Assembly (NCBI GenBank): GCA_030248215.1
Contig: JASANG010002531.1
Coordinates: forward strand, 62,001 to 126,000
Length of the DNA: 64,000 nucleotides
Direction: 5' to 3'
Origin: Enoplolaimus lenunculus
Taxonomy: Eukaryota; Nematoda; Enoplea; Enoplida; Thoracostomopsidae
Below the pieces are notes generated by a model. That model saw only the letters and a program-made list of their open reading frames with translations. It had not been told where the DNA came from and ran no database searches. This document shows positions 19,549 to 31,173 of this stretch, piece by piece (the stretch's first letter is position 1; every line of letters starts with the position of its first letter). Position numbers and translations under genes: made by a program.

Positions 19549-22260
19549 ATGATATCAGGCGATAAACTGTTCAGCTCACGGTTAGTGATTTTAACTTTTT
19601 GCGACCGTTCAAAAATACTGAAAGTCACCGATTTCTTCAGCAACGATCCCAAATTTGAAAACGGTAGCGACGATTTTGTTGGCGATTTTGCGTCGTTCGG
19701 ATCTGTGCTATCGCTTTGTGACACCGAGGATCGTCTGAAATTTGAAAACAAAAACAACTTAAATTCACCCCTTCCAACATTGGATAGTAATAACTGCAGT
19801 GTAACGGCGCATGGCCCATGTAAAGATCTGGGGCGGAACGTTTTTCTATGGAGCTAGAAAACAGTAAGCTTAAGCTTTATAGACTAAATTTTGATGCTTG
19901 GCTTAGACTAATAGGCTTAGGCTTAGGTTTAGGAATATGCTCATTTTGACGCTTAGGCTTAGACTTTAGGCTTAGGCTTAGGCTTAGGAATATGTTCATT
20001 TTTGCGATTAGGCTTAGGCTTAGGAATATGCTCACTTTTGCGCTTAGGCTTAGGCTTAGGAATATGTTATAATACTGTTCCGCCCCTGTTCTTTATACTG
20101 GTCCGGTGCACCAGCATTCAATTGCATGTTATCGTGTATTTCGTTTTACGCAAGTCATAAAATGTTAGCGTGTAACTGAGTTAAAAGTTTTATATTTTTA
20201 AGTAGGAACTTAATTAGGTAATTTTGATAGTAGGAAATGTTTCAATTTCAGGTTTTACATCCTAAATATCAATTATCCGAAATTTTAAACTTTGCTCAAT
20301 TTTATGGCTCTTGTAAAAAATCAGCGGCGGAACGTTTGCCTGTGGGACTAGAAAAGAATAAGCGTAATAAGTTTTTGACTAAGTTTTGTTGCTTGGTTTA
20401 GGCTTAAACTTTGGCTTAGGCTTAGGAATATGCTTATAATACTGTTCCGCCCTTGTTCTTTATGTTGGCCGTTTTTTATGGTTAAAAAACAATTTTAAAA
20501 ATAGTAAGAAAGTAATTATAAAAAGTTCGCGAAATAGCTAAAAACTGTGTATTCGACCACCGGCGTTTAAAAATGCATGTCACGTATTAAAGCCAAATTA
20601 TAATGGTGAAGCTAAATTTGTTTGGATGGCTGGCGGCGTTGTTGCCAAAACCAGTGGCGTCCGTAAAAAATTATCTTTGGGGGGCACTGAATAATGTTGG
20701 GGACCCCTACAATTGCAATTCAAGATTGTTTACTTTTAAGCCGAGTCCGTTTGGGGGCACCAGCCAAATTTGGGTAGTCACGGCTCCCCAGTGACCCCGT
20801 GGGGATGTCCGTGTCCAAGACGCATACAGATGAGAGGAGATGCAAGCCCCACCAACTTGTCATGTTGAATAATAAAGGCGTAAAAGTTTATTAGCTTAAC
20901 CCGTGCCTTAAATTCTATATCCCATGTTAGTTTAAGGAATTTACTGTTACGCAGCTTAAAGTAACATTGGCCTATTCTCTTATACCACTACACCAAGGCG
21001 AATTCAAAAAGTTTTCGCCTTTGGCACAATTTCAAAAAACAATGACATGTATTTCCAATCATGCTTTTACTGTAAATTTTCAAAACACAAAAAGTATCCT
21101 TCCACACCGAAAAATCCCGGATCCTCTACTACCGGAAGGACGCTTGAGAACTTACACCCGATGGCTGACAACTGCAGTGTTCGTCGCAACCGTTTTGGCG
21201 ATTTGATCCAAATCGTGCGGTGACGACAGAGAGCTTCGGCGGCGTACGCGGAGCCGAGAGTCGCGAATTGTATCGACGATCCCAGCGGATTCTTTCTGTC
21301 CGTCAACTGTTGAATTTTGAGTTTCAAACAACAGCCCAAATCGATGTTTGCTAGAAGACGGGGCAATTTCAATCGCCTCGCCTGTGGGATAATTAAATTT
21401 TGTCGTTTGATAAATTGCCGGAATATTTTCTGACAATAAATCGGCGCTGAATGCCCGACTTAGACTTGCAACAAGCGAGTTCTCTTGATCAGCGGTCTCG
21501 TTTTGTACTTTTTGACAAGCGCTATTTATGTCCGATTCTGCATCGGCTGATAAACATTCAGAATTTTGAATATCCGGAGTTGAATTGCGTCGGCTTAAAG
21601 TTTTGATGTCTTTTTTCGAATCAACGTGTGTAATTGTTGTCGACATTGTTTCGTTGTTCACACCTAGGCTGACTGAAATTTAAATTTATTCCGCAGTAAC
21701 ACTGGCAGATCGGCCTATGTAAAGTTCAGGGGCGGAACGTTTTTCTGTGGGAATAAAATAGAATAAACTTAAGGTTTAGACTAGTTTTTTTTGCACGGAT
21801 TAGGCTTAGGCTTAGACTTAGGAATATGCTCATCCTTACACTTCAGCTGAGGCTTAGGCTTAGACTTAGGCTTAGACTTAGGCTTAGGAATATGCTTATC
21901 ATACGGTTCCGCCCCTGTTCTGTACATTGTCCGGCAGATCGAAGAGGCCACCACGACCTACCTCCTTCCAACGATAGGCTTCAAAACGAAGATTTTGTAA
22001 TAAAGTTTTCAGAAATCTGAAAATTATTAAACACAAGTTTGATTTCAGAAACCCAGCCATTGCTAAACTTATACTCAACTATTAAACTTACCATTTTGCA
22101 ATTCTGGCAGCAAAGGAACTGAATGCCGTACCGATGGCTTGCGAACCGGATCCGCGGATGTTGTCGAAAATTGCGTCCTAAATTCCGGCCGCTTTCCGGT
22201 CTCAAAATCAGAGCTGTCACTGTCTGTATCGCCAATGAAAAAATGTTTCAACGCATTCAT
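19549..22260 (-). CDS. Gene A: exons 1-3 of a Ser-rich protein of unknown function, paralogue of gene B
   Basis: Minus-strand exons 22092-22260, 21156-21672 and 19549-19734 join in frame (phases 1, 2, 2). The start is ATG at 22258-22260 (MNALKHFFIGDTDSDSSDF). The product is hydrophilic and Ser/Thr-rich, with no signal peptide or membrane segment, so probably cytoplasmic and largely disordered. Conserved with gene B are the N-terminus, a SLVASLSRAFSADL block (B: SMFARISRAFSIDV), an RRRSSLSSPHDLDQIAK block (B: RRKISASTPDLQALAK) and the exon 3 end VKITNRELNSLSPDI (B: KVTNRDLNTFSPSM). STPDI/STPDL-type sites after Arg-rich stretches look like kinase or 14-3-3 sites, and KKSVTF in exon 3 resembles an RVxF PP1-docking motif; both are speculative. 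Exon 2 has two in-frame acceptors three codons apart. The 3' end is unresolved. Confidence 0.65.
19813..20104. mobile_element. TTAGGC-family MITE with long TTAGGC array
   Basis: Ends GGCCCATGTAAAGATCTGG and CCCTGTTCTTTATACTGGTCC are inverted. Four blocks of CTTAGGCTTAGGAATATG lie inside, longer than in most copies. It lies in intron 2 of gene A. Confidence 0.75.
20306..20470. mobile_element. TTAGGC-family MITE
   Basis: Ends GGCTCTTGTAAAAAATCAG and CCTTGTTCTTTATGTTGGCC are inverted. The interior has TTAGGC hexamers and GGAATATGCTTATAATACTG. Confidence 0.7.
21712..21932. mobile_element. TTAGGC-family MITE with perfect 8-bp target duplication
   Basis: Ends GGCCTATGTAAAGTTCAGG and CCCTGTTCTGTACATTGTCC are inverted. 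GGCAGATC lies directly on both sides (21704-21711, 21933-21940). The insertion is in intron 1 of gene A, about 40 bp from the exon 2 acceptor. Confidence 0.85.
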
Positions 22261-22681
22261 TGCTCGGCGCTTTTAGTTTTCTGGTTTTGAATTTTTCAAT
22301 TTTCAAATTCAAGTTTTGTTTTTAATCAGTTGTTGATTTGATGAAGGTATACGTAAGTCAGATCCATATTTCATGTTGTATATAGCGGTATACTGCAGCA
22401 TTTCTATAGTACCGGAATTCTAGTGTATTTGTTGTCTTCAGCCAGGTCTCCGTTGCAACCATTAAATGCAATTATATAAGTAAATACGTCGTGTTTAGCG
22501 TTTAAGTTTAGTATTTATGCTATAAAAGTTATATTTGAAAAAATTGTCAATATTCGTTCGACCATGTAAAGATCAAGAGCGCAACGTTTTTATGAGCTTT
22601 AGACTAATATTTTTTTGTTTACGTTTAGGATAACAGGTTTAGGTTTAGGAATAGGCTCTTCCGAAGTGGAATAGCTACAAT

Positions 22682-22855
22682 GGCCCATGCAAAGATCAAG
22701 GGTGGGATGTTTTTTCGTGAGACTACAATAGAATATGCTAAAGCTTTAGACTAGTTTTTGCTAAGGTTTAGGCTTATGCTTAGCTATGGGCGCATCCTTA
22801 CGCGTAGCCTTTAGTCTTAGGCACATGTTTTACGCTCCTGTGTTGTATACTTGCC
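22682..22855. mobile_element. TTAGGC-family MITE, diverged, beside a second fragment
   Basis: It starts GGCCCATGCAAAGATCAAGG and ends GTTGTATACTTGCC, with GGCTTATGCTTAG inside. A partial copy (ACCATGTAAAGATCAAGAGC) occupies about 22560-22660. Confidence 0.6.
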
Positions 22856-22884
22856 GGTACAGGTATACACGCTAGTACAATATA

Positions 22885-23319
22885 CTATAGTGACACGAAT
22901 AAGAGGGGTGGGGTAATAGAGTGGGGTCCCCATTTTGAGTCCAAATCAAAAAAGTCCGTATCCCTAACAACAGTCCATAATCGTGTAGAGTCCCTGGACC
23001 CTAAATAGAGTTCATAAATGTCAATTGTTCCTAATTGTAGCGCATAAATGACTCCAGGACTAAATAAAGTTGAGTTCGAAATTTTAAAGCGTACTTAAGT
23101 TATTAAAGTATATAATATTGAATTAACGCTCAAGCTTTTGATGCAAGGCAAAAATCGTTTAATTCAACGAATAGTTGCTATACCGGATATATCAGTAACG
23201 AAGGATGGAAGAGGGCTGGTTGAAAATAAATAACAGTCCGTAGCCGAATAACAAGGAGGGTACCCGGCGGAGAGGCCAAATAAATATCAGTCACCCCGTT
23301 CTTGTTCGGGTCCCTACAG
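22885..23319. mobile_element. TA-flanked MITE, GACCCGAATAAGAG family
   Basis: Ends CTATAGTGACACGAATAAG and TTGTTCGGGTCCCTACAG are inverted, with TA at both sides (22883-22884, 23320-23321). The interior aligns with the copies at 10338 and 19084. Confidence 0.8.
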
Positions 23320-24033
23320 TAAAATTTCTTAAAAACATGCTTTTTTGAAACTTTTTGATTTTTACTTAATTTTGCTTAAACCAAATGATTTAACTGTTCA
23401 GTTGCATGCACTCTTGTAGACTTTCGCTATGTAATGTTTAACTCAGGCCTATGTTTTCAGGTAAAAGTTTATAGGTATCGAAAGCATAGGTGAGTATTTT
23501 CCTAATCTAAAACTTAAGCTTGAACCTAATCCAAAGCATAAATGTGAAAGAAGTGGTACAATAACCAACGCGGAGTACGTTCTGGCCACAAATCTGCGTA
23601 CAAATAACAATTTTGGCACAAAAATCATTTCAACTGCAATGTACAACACAAAAGGTATAAAAAATGCTCACGTGACGTATAAAACATTACGTCAACGGCA
23701 AGAGGGTTGCGTTTCTACTTGCAGATATTGCATCTGCAAGCTTGTGCAAGCAAACAATTGCAGATTTGCACAAAACACTTTTAAGCGAGAAAAGCTTGCA
23801 ATGTATCGTTTGCAGTTAAAATAAAAGCAAACAAAAAGACGCCGTTCTATGAGACTTTTCTCTGCGTTTTAAAGCTAAATTGTAACACTTATAGCTTACC
23901 CCGAACAGGAATTAGCGTTTGGAACGACTCAATATTGTCTATTTGACAATTGGGACAAATTAGGCGTCACAAGGCACGATATATGGACATTGCATTTTGA
24001 ATTGGGATCGCAATATGTGTCAAGCACTAAACG

Positions 24034-24430
24034 ATAGAGTGTAACCAGATATCCGTTTCCGCGTCCGGTAAAAATTGGTATCCGCCTTCTGTTTATAGAA
24101 ATACTGGAATTTCTGTTATTTTTATGCTGAAAATTAGTTGTAAATTAATGTAAATATGTCGCAATTTGTATTACAATTATGACGCAATTGTTCGATATGA
24201 ATCAAAAATTGATAATCCAAAATATTAAGAATTTCATTGCATCTGCTATTTTTTAAATTTTAGGCAGCCCAGTGATTATATATTTGCATGCCTCAATTAT
24301 TGTGTTCGCAGAAAAATAAAACATATTTGAAACTTTTATACTTTTTACTTCAATTTATATGCGCTTTGCGTTTCCGTTATTTTAATGACTATCCGTTTCC
24401 GTTATTCTTACTATCCATTTACCAACCTAG
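24034..24430. mobile_element. hAT-like MITE, diverged
   Basis: It starts AGAGTGTAACCAGATATCCG and ends near TTATTCTTACTATCC. It resembles the element at 33429 in reverse. A related piece (GGAAACAGAAACGGATG and TTGCAGCATATCTGTATTG) is at about 24913-25060. Confidence 0.5.
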
Positions 24431-25994
24431 TAAATGCTGAACTGGGTACGAATTACTATTTTGTGACTAACCGGGATACAAATTTTTGCTCATATGGATG
24501 TGCTAAAAGTTTGTGAAATTTTAATCAAAAATCAAATCACCCCAATTGTTCTATTACAGCAAACACCACTTTATATATTCAACAATTTTTGTAAGATTCC
24601 ATTTAATGAACTAAAACTGGCGGATCCCATTGGAACCACCCCCCAGGGAATAGCACCCCTTCCAAACAGACATATAAAATCTTAGTGAAATAGCCTTGTG
24701 AGCAATGAGAGCTATAGACACCAAACGTAATATTTAAATACTTGAAATTTTAACACAAAATTCACCGGTGTTTGGTCACAAGATTTCGGTTTTGGTGTGT
24801 CGGTTTCGGAAATATGTAAAGATAAGTCGAGAACAGAAAGCAAAACGATTGAGCAAAGAACTTTACCGGATAGTTGTGTGAGATAACTTTGCCGTATACC
24901 TGTAAGGGTGTCACGGAAACAGAAACGGATGTTGTGGTATAAAAAGATTCAAAGATGTTTTATTTTTCAGCCAACACAATAGAGGCGCGCAGATGTTCAC
25001 CGGACTTTCAAAAATTTTTTCGAACAATTGCAGCATATCTGTATTGAAAAATTGCCAACTAAAATTCCTACTAAGGGAGATGCACAGGTGGAAAATGTTA
25101 AGTTTTGGCACATGTACATATATACATATTTTTGAAACGGCGTATAGGCCATCTCTTTTAAAATAACTTAATTTTCGTGGTTTCGATTTTACAATGGTAT
25201 ATACTTTCTTGCATAATTGTTCGGAAAGGATTTTATTTCATTTTTCTATCTTGAATAAATAGTATGATTATATTATTGTTACGCTAATAAAAATAACATT
25301 GGCCTAAATTTACATATGCTTCGCACGCTAAATTGTACCAGGTAAGCGTACACCGTCTCCATGACCTTTTAAGGGGCTGCTTGTTATGCATATAAAACAG
25401 CCACAAGTCACACACACTGGCCCTTGTAAAGAACAGGTCCCTACCAATTTCCTGAGTAATGTCCCAATTACCCAAAACCTAATTTCCCATGTAAAATATC
25501 CCAATTTCCTAAAAGCTTAGGCTATTCAGAACTTTAGGTTTAGACTCAGGTTTAGGCTTTAAGCTTGAGCCTATGCTTTAGGGTAAAGTTTAGATGTAAG
25601 CTTAGGTTCGAGCGTAGGCTAGAAAGTGCATAGGCAGACGTATGCAGGAGGCAGCCCCTCTGTAGCCAAATTGGCACGTTTTATTCCCTCACACTTGAGG
25701 AACTTGCTCGCAGTGCATGACCAGACACGGGTGGGGGCTTCCCGCAAATTCGTGAGCAAACCGAGCGAGAAGCCAGACGCACTTTAAAACTTGTCAAGGT
25801 ACATAGAAAATTGGTTATGCTGATTTTTTAGGCGAAACCCCTAAAGAACTGCGAAATTTTTGAGATATCGGAACAAAAATTTGCATTATAAGATTGATTT
25901 TAACCCTGAAAAAAATTTACAGTCGGCGGACTCCCACTGATTGGGACTCAAAATGGAGACCCCTTCTTATTACCCTGTCTTATTTGGGTCACTA

Positions 25995-26246
25995 CGCTGT
26001 AAATTTTAGTGAGTTGATTTTAACTCAGAATGAGTTGAATCACTCAATTTGAGTTAGGACTATCAGACTCAGAATTTTGAGTTGGTTTAATTCATTCTGA
26101 GTTAATTAAATCAACTTACCCAGAGTCAGCTCAAATCAGAGTAAGAATCAACTTAACTCAGAATGAGTTAATGATTACTGATATTAATTCAAAAATAACT
26201 AACTCGCTGTCGGAATTGATTAATCAACTCATTGGAATTTACAGTG
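25995..26246. mobile_element. TA-flanked palindromic MITE with GAGTTGA heptamers, second copy
   Basis: Inverted ends CGCTGTAAATTTTAGTGAG and TTGGAATTTACAGTG are flanked by TA. It aligns along its whole 252 bp with 13588-13839. It sits directly at the end of a GACCCGAATAAGAG-family fragment (GGGTCACTAC). Confidence 0.85.
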
Positions 26247-26251
26247 TACAG

Positions 26252-26377
26252 TATGTCTGAAATAAAACACAGACGTTTGCAAGTGGAACTGACTGCAAAA
26301 TTGGAGGCTGAAGATAATCCAAATACCCTAATATTACAACCTAAGATACGTCCAAGACGTAGGTTGAGAAGCCTGTG
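26252..26377 (+). repeat. Dispersed repeat carrying a 41-codon open frame
   Basis: ATG to TGA encodes MSEIKHRRLQ...NPNTLILQPKIRPRRRLRSL. A reverse copy at 60240-60370 keeps the same start (MSEIKHR) and the block ILQPKIRPRR, with only silent or indel-in-frame differences across the shared parts. Downstream TTTCAGAAATATT sequences are also shared (26860-26990, 60360-60530). It is probably a piece of a dispersed element; the product is unknown. Confidence 0.4.
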
Positions 26378-27580
26378 AGCTCGTCCAAAAATACCTTTGA
26401 AATTCGACGATTTATATACGCGCTTACGAAAATAAACGAAGCAACTTTTTTTACACATCTAAAAATAAAAAATTAATTCTTGAATATAAGACAACTATTT
26501 ATTAAAGGAAAGAAATTTGTGTCTTATAAATTGGTAATAGTATTTGTTGAATACAATAAATTTATAGGTTTTAATCATTTCAGACGTACATTTCTGAGCA
26601 GTTTGAAGCCACTATGTCTGAAATACAAGGCATTGATTTCTTGGAAACTTAAAAAAGTAAATGTTTTGAAATTTCAAGACAATTTTAGTTCAACGAATAG
26701 TTGCCATACCGAATATATATCGGTAACGAAGGGCGCCGAAAGGAGGGTTAAAAATAAGTAAAACAGACCGTAACCGAACAACAGGGGGTACCCTCTGGAG
26801 AGCCCAAACATATCAGTCTACCCTTTTATTCGGGTCACTACATTATTTGTCTTTATATTTCAGAAATATTTGTCTTATATTTCAGAAACATTTTTCCTAA
26901 TCGTTCATAAACGAAAGTGTTAAATTTTAGACATTTAAGTAAGTATGAAACTTTTTAGAGCCAAATTTCTAAAAATTTACCAAATAAAAGACTGGAATTC
27001 ATGAAACAGATATCCGGTTTATTACACCCTTATACCTACTTGAGAATGTTGTTCATACGTGCTGTGAAAGCACAAACGCTTTTTATCTGAAGAGTATGAG
27101 ACTTGTAATAAAATTGATTTCGTGCTGTATACGTTTAAAAAAGTCAAAAACAGTAAATTTCTCGCTGCTTGTTGCAGAGCGATAACAAAGAGATAAGGGG
27201 GTCTTTCTTCATTTTTAGGCGTTTAAAAATGCCATTAGTGTTTATATTTAAACTAAGTGGCGTAGCCACGGTTGTATCTCGGAAGGGCACGAGGTTTTAA
27301 CAGAGGCTGGTGTTTGTCTTCTACGATCCAGCAGGTTATTCTGAAGTTGAAAGTACTTTTTTCTTGTTTCTACCACAATTTCACGAGCGGATATGACCCA
27401 TCTATCTCTCCTGTTTGTGTACTTACGCACCGTTACGGGTGTAGGGCTGTGTTTAAAATATTCAAATTATAAAATAAATTTTAACGTCCGCTGGCGTTTA
27501 ATACTTTTAAATAATAGGATGTGTCCCTTGCATATACATTACCCCCATAAAATGTTTTAGGCAGAAAATTTCGATGTGTC

Positions 27581-27718
27581 GGTCCATATAAAGATGAGTG
27601 GCGGCCCATATAAAGATGAGTGGCGGCCCATATAAAGATGAGTGGTGGACCATATAAAGATGAGTAGCGGCCCATATAAAGATGAGTGGCGGCCCATATA
27701 AAGATGAGTGGTGGACCA
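27581..27718. repeat. Six 22-bp tandem units made from a MITE end
   Basis: Units start at 27581, 27603, 27625, 27647, 27669 and 27691, each close to GGCCCATATAAAGATGAGTG plus GC/GT. The unit matches the terminal repeat of the TTAGGC-family MITE, and the sequence after the array (TTTTTTGTGAGACTGATAC, GCTTTAGACTAATTTTTTA) is that MITE's interior. The array is therefore an expansion of one MITE end. Confidence 0.85.
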
Positions 27719-27868
27719 TTTTTTGTGAGACTGATACAAAATGTGCTTTAAGCTTTAGACTAATTTTTTATTTGGGCTTAGTAACGACTGAGTTTTGAAA
27801 TGATCGATTAAACCTTACAAAATGCTGTACTTTTAGCATTGAATTTTTCGGATAATATATCTATGAAA

Positions 27869-28236
27869 CAGAGTACAACTGGAGGTCTGCCTCCGGCTCC
27901 GGTAGAAAACCGAATTCGACTTCGGCAGAATTTTTGCCGGAAGTTCCGGCAATCGACAGTGAAATTTTGCATATTTATATACAAAATTTATTTGTTTGGT
28001 GCGTCTCGTTTTAATTCTTGGTACAATTTTGAGGAAAAAATGTTGAAATTTCGTAAAAAGCAAATGTTTAGCCGAAAGGTTTTGCAACACTTTACAAGTA
28101 GTTAATGCTAAATTAGCAAATTAAACATAGTTTTAACTACGTTATTTCGCCTCAACTCAGGATTCACCTCTGACTGCGGCAAAATTTGCTGACCTCCGGC
28201 AACGGCTCCAGTATTTCTCACCCCGCTTGCACCCTG
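27869..28236. mobile_element. hAT-like MITE, CCGGAGG family, with 7-of-8 target duplication
   Basis: It begins CAGAGTACAACTGGAGG and ends CCGCTTGCACCCTG. The flanks are CTATGAAA (27861-27868) and CTATGAAG (28237-28244). Internal CTCCGGCTCCGG and GAAGTTCCGGCAAT match the copy at 5325-5607. Confidence 0.75.
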
Positions 28237-28431
28237 CTATGAAGCCCTTCTCGCCTAAAGCATACCATGAGCAACTGGTTGAAGTCACCCCAGCATTGTT
28301 CTTTTGTGGACGGTTAACCCTTCATAAAATTCTTTTATATACGATCTATAAACGAAACAATACTAAACTGTGAACTTTCATTTGGTTTTGCATCACTTAC
28401 ATGGGCCGTATAATCGCCACGATTCAGTGAA

Positions 28432-28712
28432 TTTTTAGCGAAGCGAAAATCCGAGCGATGCTCGGAGTTCTGCTAAGCGTTTTGTGTTTTGTACTTGGAG
28501 GTCGAAAGGTGGATGTCCGTCTGTCCGGACATCTTACATTTCATTAATTATTAGGATTACAAGCAATCTCATTTCAGCAGTAAAGGGTTTTTGGGTGCGA
28601 GAAATCTAAACAAGTTGTTTATTACATATCTCCAAACCCGACAATTGAGTAGTTAGCTAATAACTAACTAGGATATCAGCTTAATTGTTTAAGTCTTTTC
28701 GAGCTTCGTTCA
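28432..28712. repeat. Interspersed element with one internal repeat unit
   Basis: It begins TTTTTAGCGAAGCGAAAATC and contains GGATGTCCGTCTGTCC and TTTTTGGGTGCGAGAAATCT. It ends near TTTTCGAGCTTCGTTCAATG. A longer relative with about three internal units is at 39636-40378. Confidence 0.6.
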
Positions 28713-28940
28713 ATGCAATTCCACTATCATTGGTTTAGTTTCACGCTGATTTATTCTCATTTAATCAATTCCAACTTTTATTACTCCACGTTTTGATATT
28801 CGTTTGCCTAAGCCAAAACCTAACGGAAATAAAATGCTGGTTAAGGGTACAACAGCGCAAACTCTGTCAATGACTGTCACACATATCTTAATATACTTAA
28901 CATGCAAAACTGTACACAAAATAATATGTTATTGTATTAC

Positions 28941-31173
28941 ATCATACTCGGAGAAAATGTATTCAAATCACGATTAGTGACTTTTTTCGGCCGGTCTCGA
29001 TCAAACACTTTAAGACTGGTTCTTTTAAAAATTGAATATTTCAATTTTCGAAGGTCGTTCCCAATGTCAATGTTCGGCGGAACCGTCTCAATTGCAGGCT
29101 TGAGTTCCATTGACTCTCTATAAAACATTTGAGTATTTAAAACTATAAATAATAGGGCCCATGTTACTTTAAGGGGCGTCCAGGTTTCTGGCGGGTCTAT
29201 AAAAAAGAGTAGGTTTAGATTCTAGATTACATTTTTTTGCTTAGGCTTAGGCTTAGGAATACGCTTAATCTACTGTTCGCCCCTTAAAGCAACATTGGCC
29301 AATAATAGTATCCATTGATGAACTACTTAAGATGTGACGGCTGAAAAATAGCAGTAATACCCTGGGAAATCCATAGCAAAAGAACGGCCCATCCACAGAG
29401 TTAAGTACAAACGAACATCAAGAGTTTGAAATCAGTTATGGTAACAGTTGTGCATAAACGCGAGATGAAATTGCAGACTATGTTGCATGCTTGTTAATTG
29501 TTTCTAAATTTGGAAAACCAAAATCGTTAGCTACACCTGGCTAAGAATTTCGATTAAGAATTTAGCCAAGATTAAGCGTATCCCTAGCCTAAGCTTAAGC
29601 TTAAGCAAAAAATGTAATCTACAATCTAAACCTACTATTTTATAGAGACTCTCCAGAAACCTGGACGCCCCTAAAAGTAACATGACCCAAGAATTTTATC
29701 GAAAATAAAATGGTGTTTTAAACGCTTTTCGTGTTTCAAACACCATTTTTAAAACAGCTCCTTCGTAAGTGGAAAAATTTTAAAATGAATCGTTTTTTCA
29801 GCCATTTTGGCACTATAATAAGCGTTTTGTACTTTTGACACGATTGCTGGTATAAAATCGCCAAATTTACATTTTTGCAGCCAAATTTTCCGACGATCCC
29901 TTGCGAGCAATTTGTTTAGCAAGCGCTTGTAAATCCGGCGTGGACGCGGAAATTTTTCGTCGTGCTGCCAGACTTGATTCACATATCGATGACAATTTTG
30001 ACGACGAAGACAGCTGTTTTGGCTTGTTTTGTCGCGTTTTAAACGTATAATCCGAAAACGTTTCACTACGTTTCATCATTGACTTTTGACCGATATCCGA
30101 CTCGAATGTATCTTCGGGTTCATCTGCTGATTCTTGTGAGCTAAAACTGAGTTTTGGGACGCGATAAAAGGGCAATAAAACATCACTGACATCAATACTG
30201 AACGCACGACTTATTCGTGCAAACATTGAGCCTCCCTCGTCGTCTTGACGACACTGAGTCGAGGTTGTCCGTGGAAGTTCGCGGTGAACATCAAAAGATT
30301 CCACGTCGGTCGTTGAGGGGTCAGTAGGATTTTTGAAAACACTGCTTGCTGACGGCTGCAAAGCCAGCTGTTTGGTAGATTTTTCAGCTGATTTAAATAC
30401 TGAAAAACACAAAAAATTTATAATTGTACAAAGCCTTCTGATCAAACTTAATCAAAACACCAGATGCTTATTGCTGTTTACTTACTAGTTTTTACCATTA
30501 TTGGCCAAACAATTTAATCAACATCCTCGCTCCCTTTCTGCAAATTCAATTAACAATTTCTAGTTGCGAGTGTGCGAGTTTTCCTTAGCCCCCCTCTATA
30601 ACGTTTTCGTACCTAAAAATAAAAATCGTTAAGACCTTTACGGTGGTGCCAATCTTGTCGTACGGCACCCAACCGTCCCCGTCCGACGCCGTGGGTCACC
30701 GCCCGTCAGCATACGGCATCGCACGTGAATAATTGGCCTACGGTACCGCCAGGCCCGTAGCCAGCTCACCATGCTATTGGGTTTAAAAATCTTTTAGGAG
30801 GGGCATTCAAGGGTTTTTAGTGACTTGCAAGTAAGGTTGAATATTTTCTAGGGGGGCCAAAATTTTTCCAGGGGGGCTGAGCCCCCTGCTCCCCCCTGGG
30901 CTACGGACCCGGTTACCGCACGGTGACGTACGGCGTAGGACGGGGACTAACGTCACCAGACGTGTCACTAAAAATATACTCCCACCATTTACCATCTTCG
31001 AAATCTTTAGGCAACGTTGGACTTGGTGAACGAGCAACCCGTTTGTCGCGTGCGGTTGCACTCGCAGTACTTGCAGTACTCGAGTAAACAGCATGATGAT
31101 GGTCTGATTCTCTATGCAGATCATGAGCGTCGTCTTCAATGCTACCAACGAACTGTTTTCGTAGTAAATCCAT
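28941..31173 (-). CDS. Gene B: exons 1-3 of a Ser-rich protein of unknown function, paralogue of gene A
   Basis: Minus-strand exons 30993-31173, 29871-30399 and 28941-29117 join in frame with the same phases (1, 2, 2) and similar lengths as gene A (181/529/177 against 169/517/186). The start is ATG at 31171-31173 (MDLLRKQFVGSIEDDAHDL). Exon 1 ends LPKDFEDG (A: LPELQNG). Exon 2 holds SMFARISRAFSIDV and the Arg/Ser block RRKISASTPDLQALAK. Exon 3 ends KVTNRDLNTFSPSM. The product is hydrophilic and Ser-rich with a His run (HHH), and has no signal peptide. The 3' exons were not found; sequence below 28.9 kb is repeats. It is an old tandem duplicate of gene A, since only short blocks are conserved. 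The function is unknown. Confidence 0.65.
29156..29300. mobile_element. TTAGGC-family MITE with perfect 8-bp target duplication
   Basis: Ends GGCCCATGTTACTTTAAGG and CCTTAAAGCAACATTGGCC are inverted. AATAATAG stands on both sides (29148-29155, 29301-29308). The interior has TTAGGCTTAGGCTTAGG. The insertion is in intron 2 of gene B, just upstream of exon 3. Confidence 0.9.

Larger units (their letters stand above)
22261..28940. other. Repeat-dense interval between genes A and B
   Basis: The 3' exons of gene B should lie here on the minus strand, but none could be recognised. The region is packed with MITE copies (22560-22855, 22885-23319, 24034-24430, 25995-26246, 27581-27800, 27869-28236) and other interspersed repeats. 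A VNTR-type element copy lies at 28432-28712. Confidence 0.5.

Noticed and set aside
19870-20060. TTAGGC runs as telomeric or interstitial telomere sequence
   Set aside because: They occur only inside copies of one MITE family with its own ends and target duplications, so they are transposon sequence.
27581-27718. CRISPR-like look of the short repeat array
   Set aside because: The units are directly adjacent without unique spacers, and the genome is eukaryotic.
27481-27739. Three overlapping minus-strand open frames rich in 'LYGPPLIFIW' repeats
   Set aside because: They are translations of the 22-bp tandem array in three frames; since 22 is not a multiple of three, all frames read the same word. 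Not a protein.
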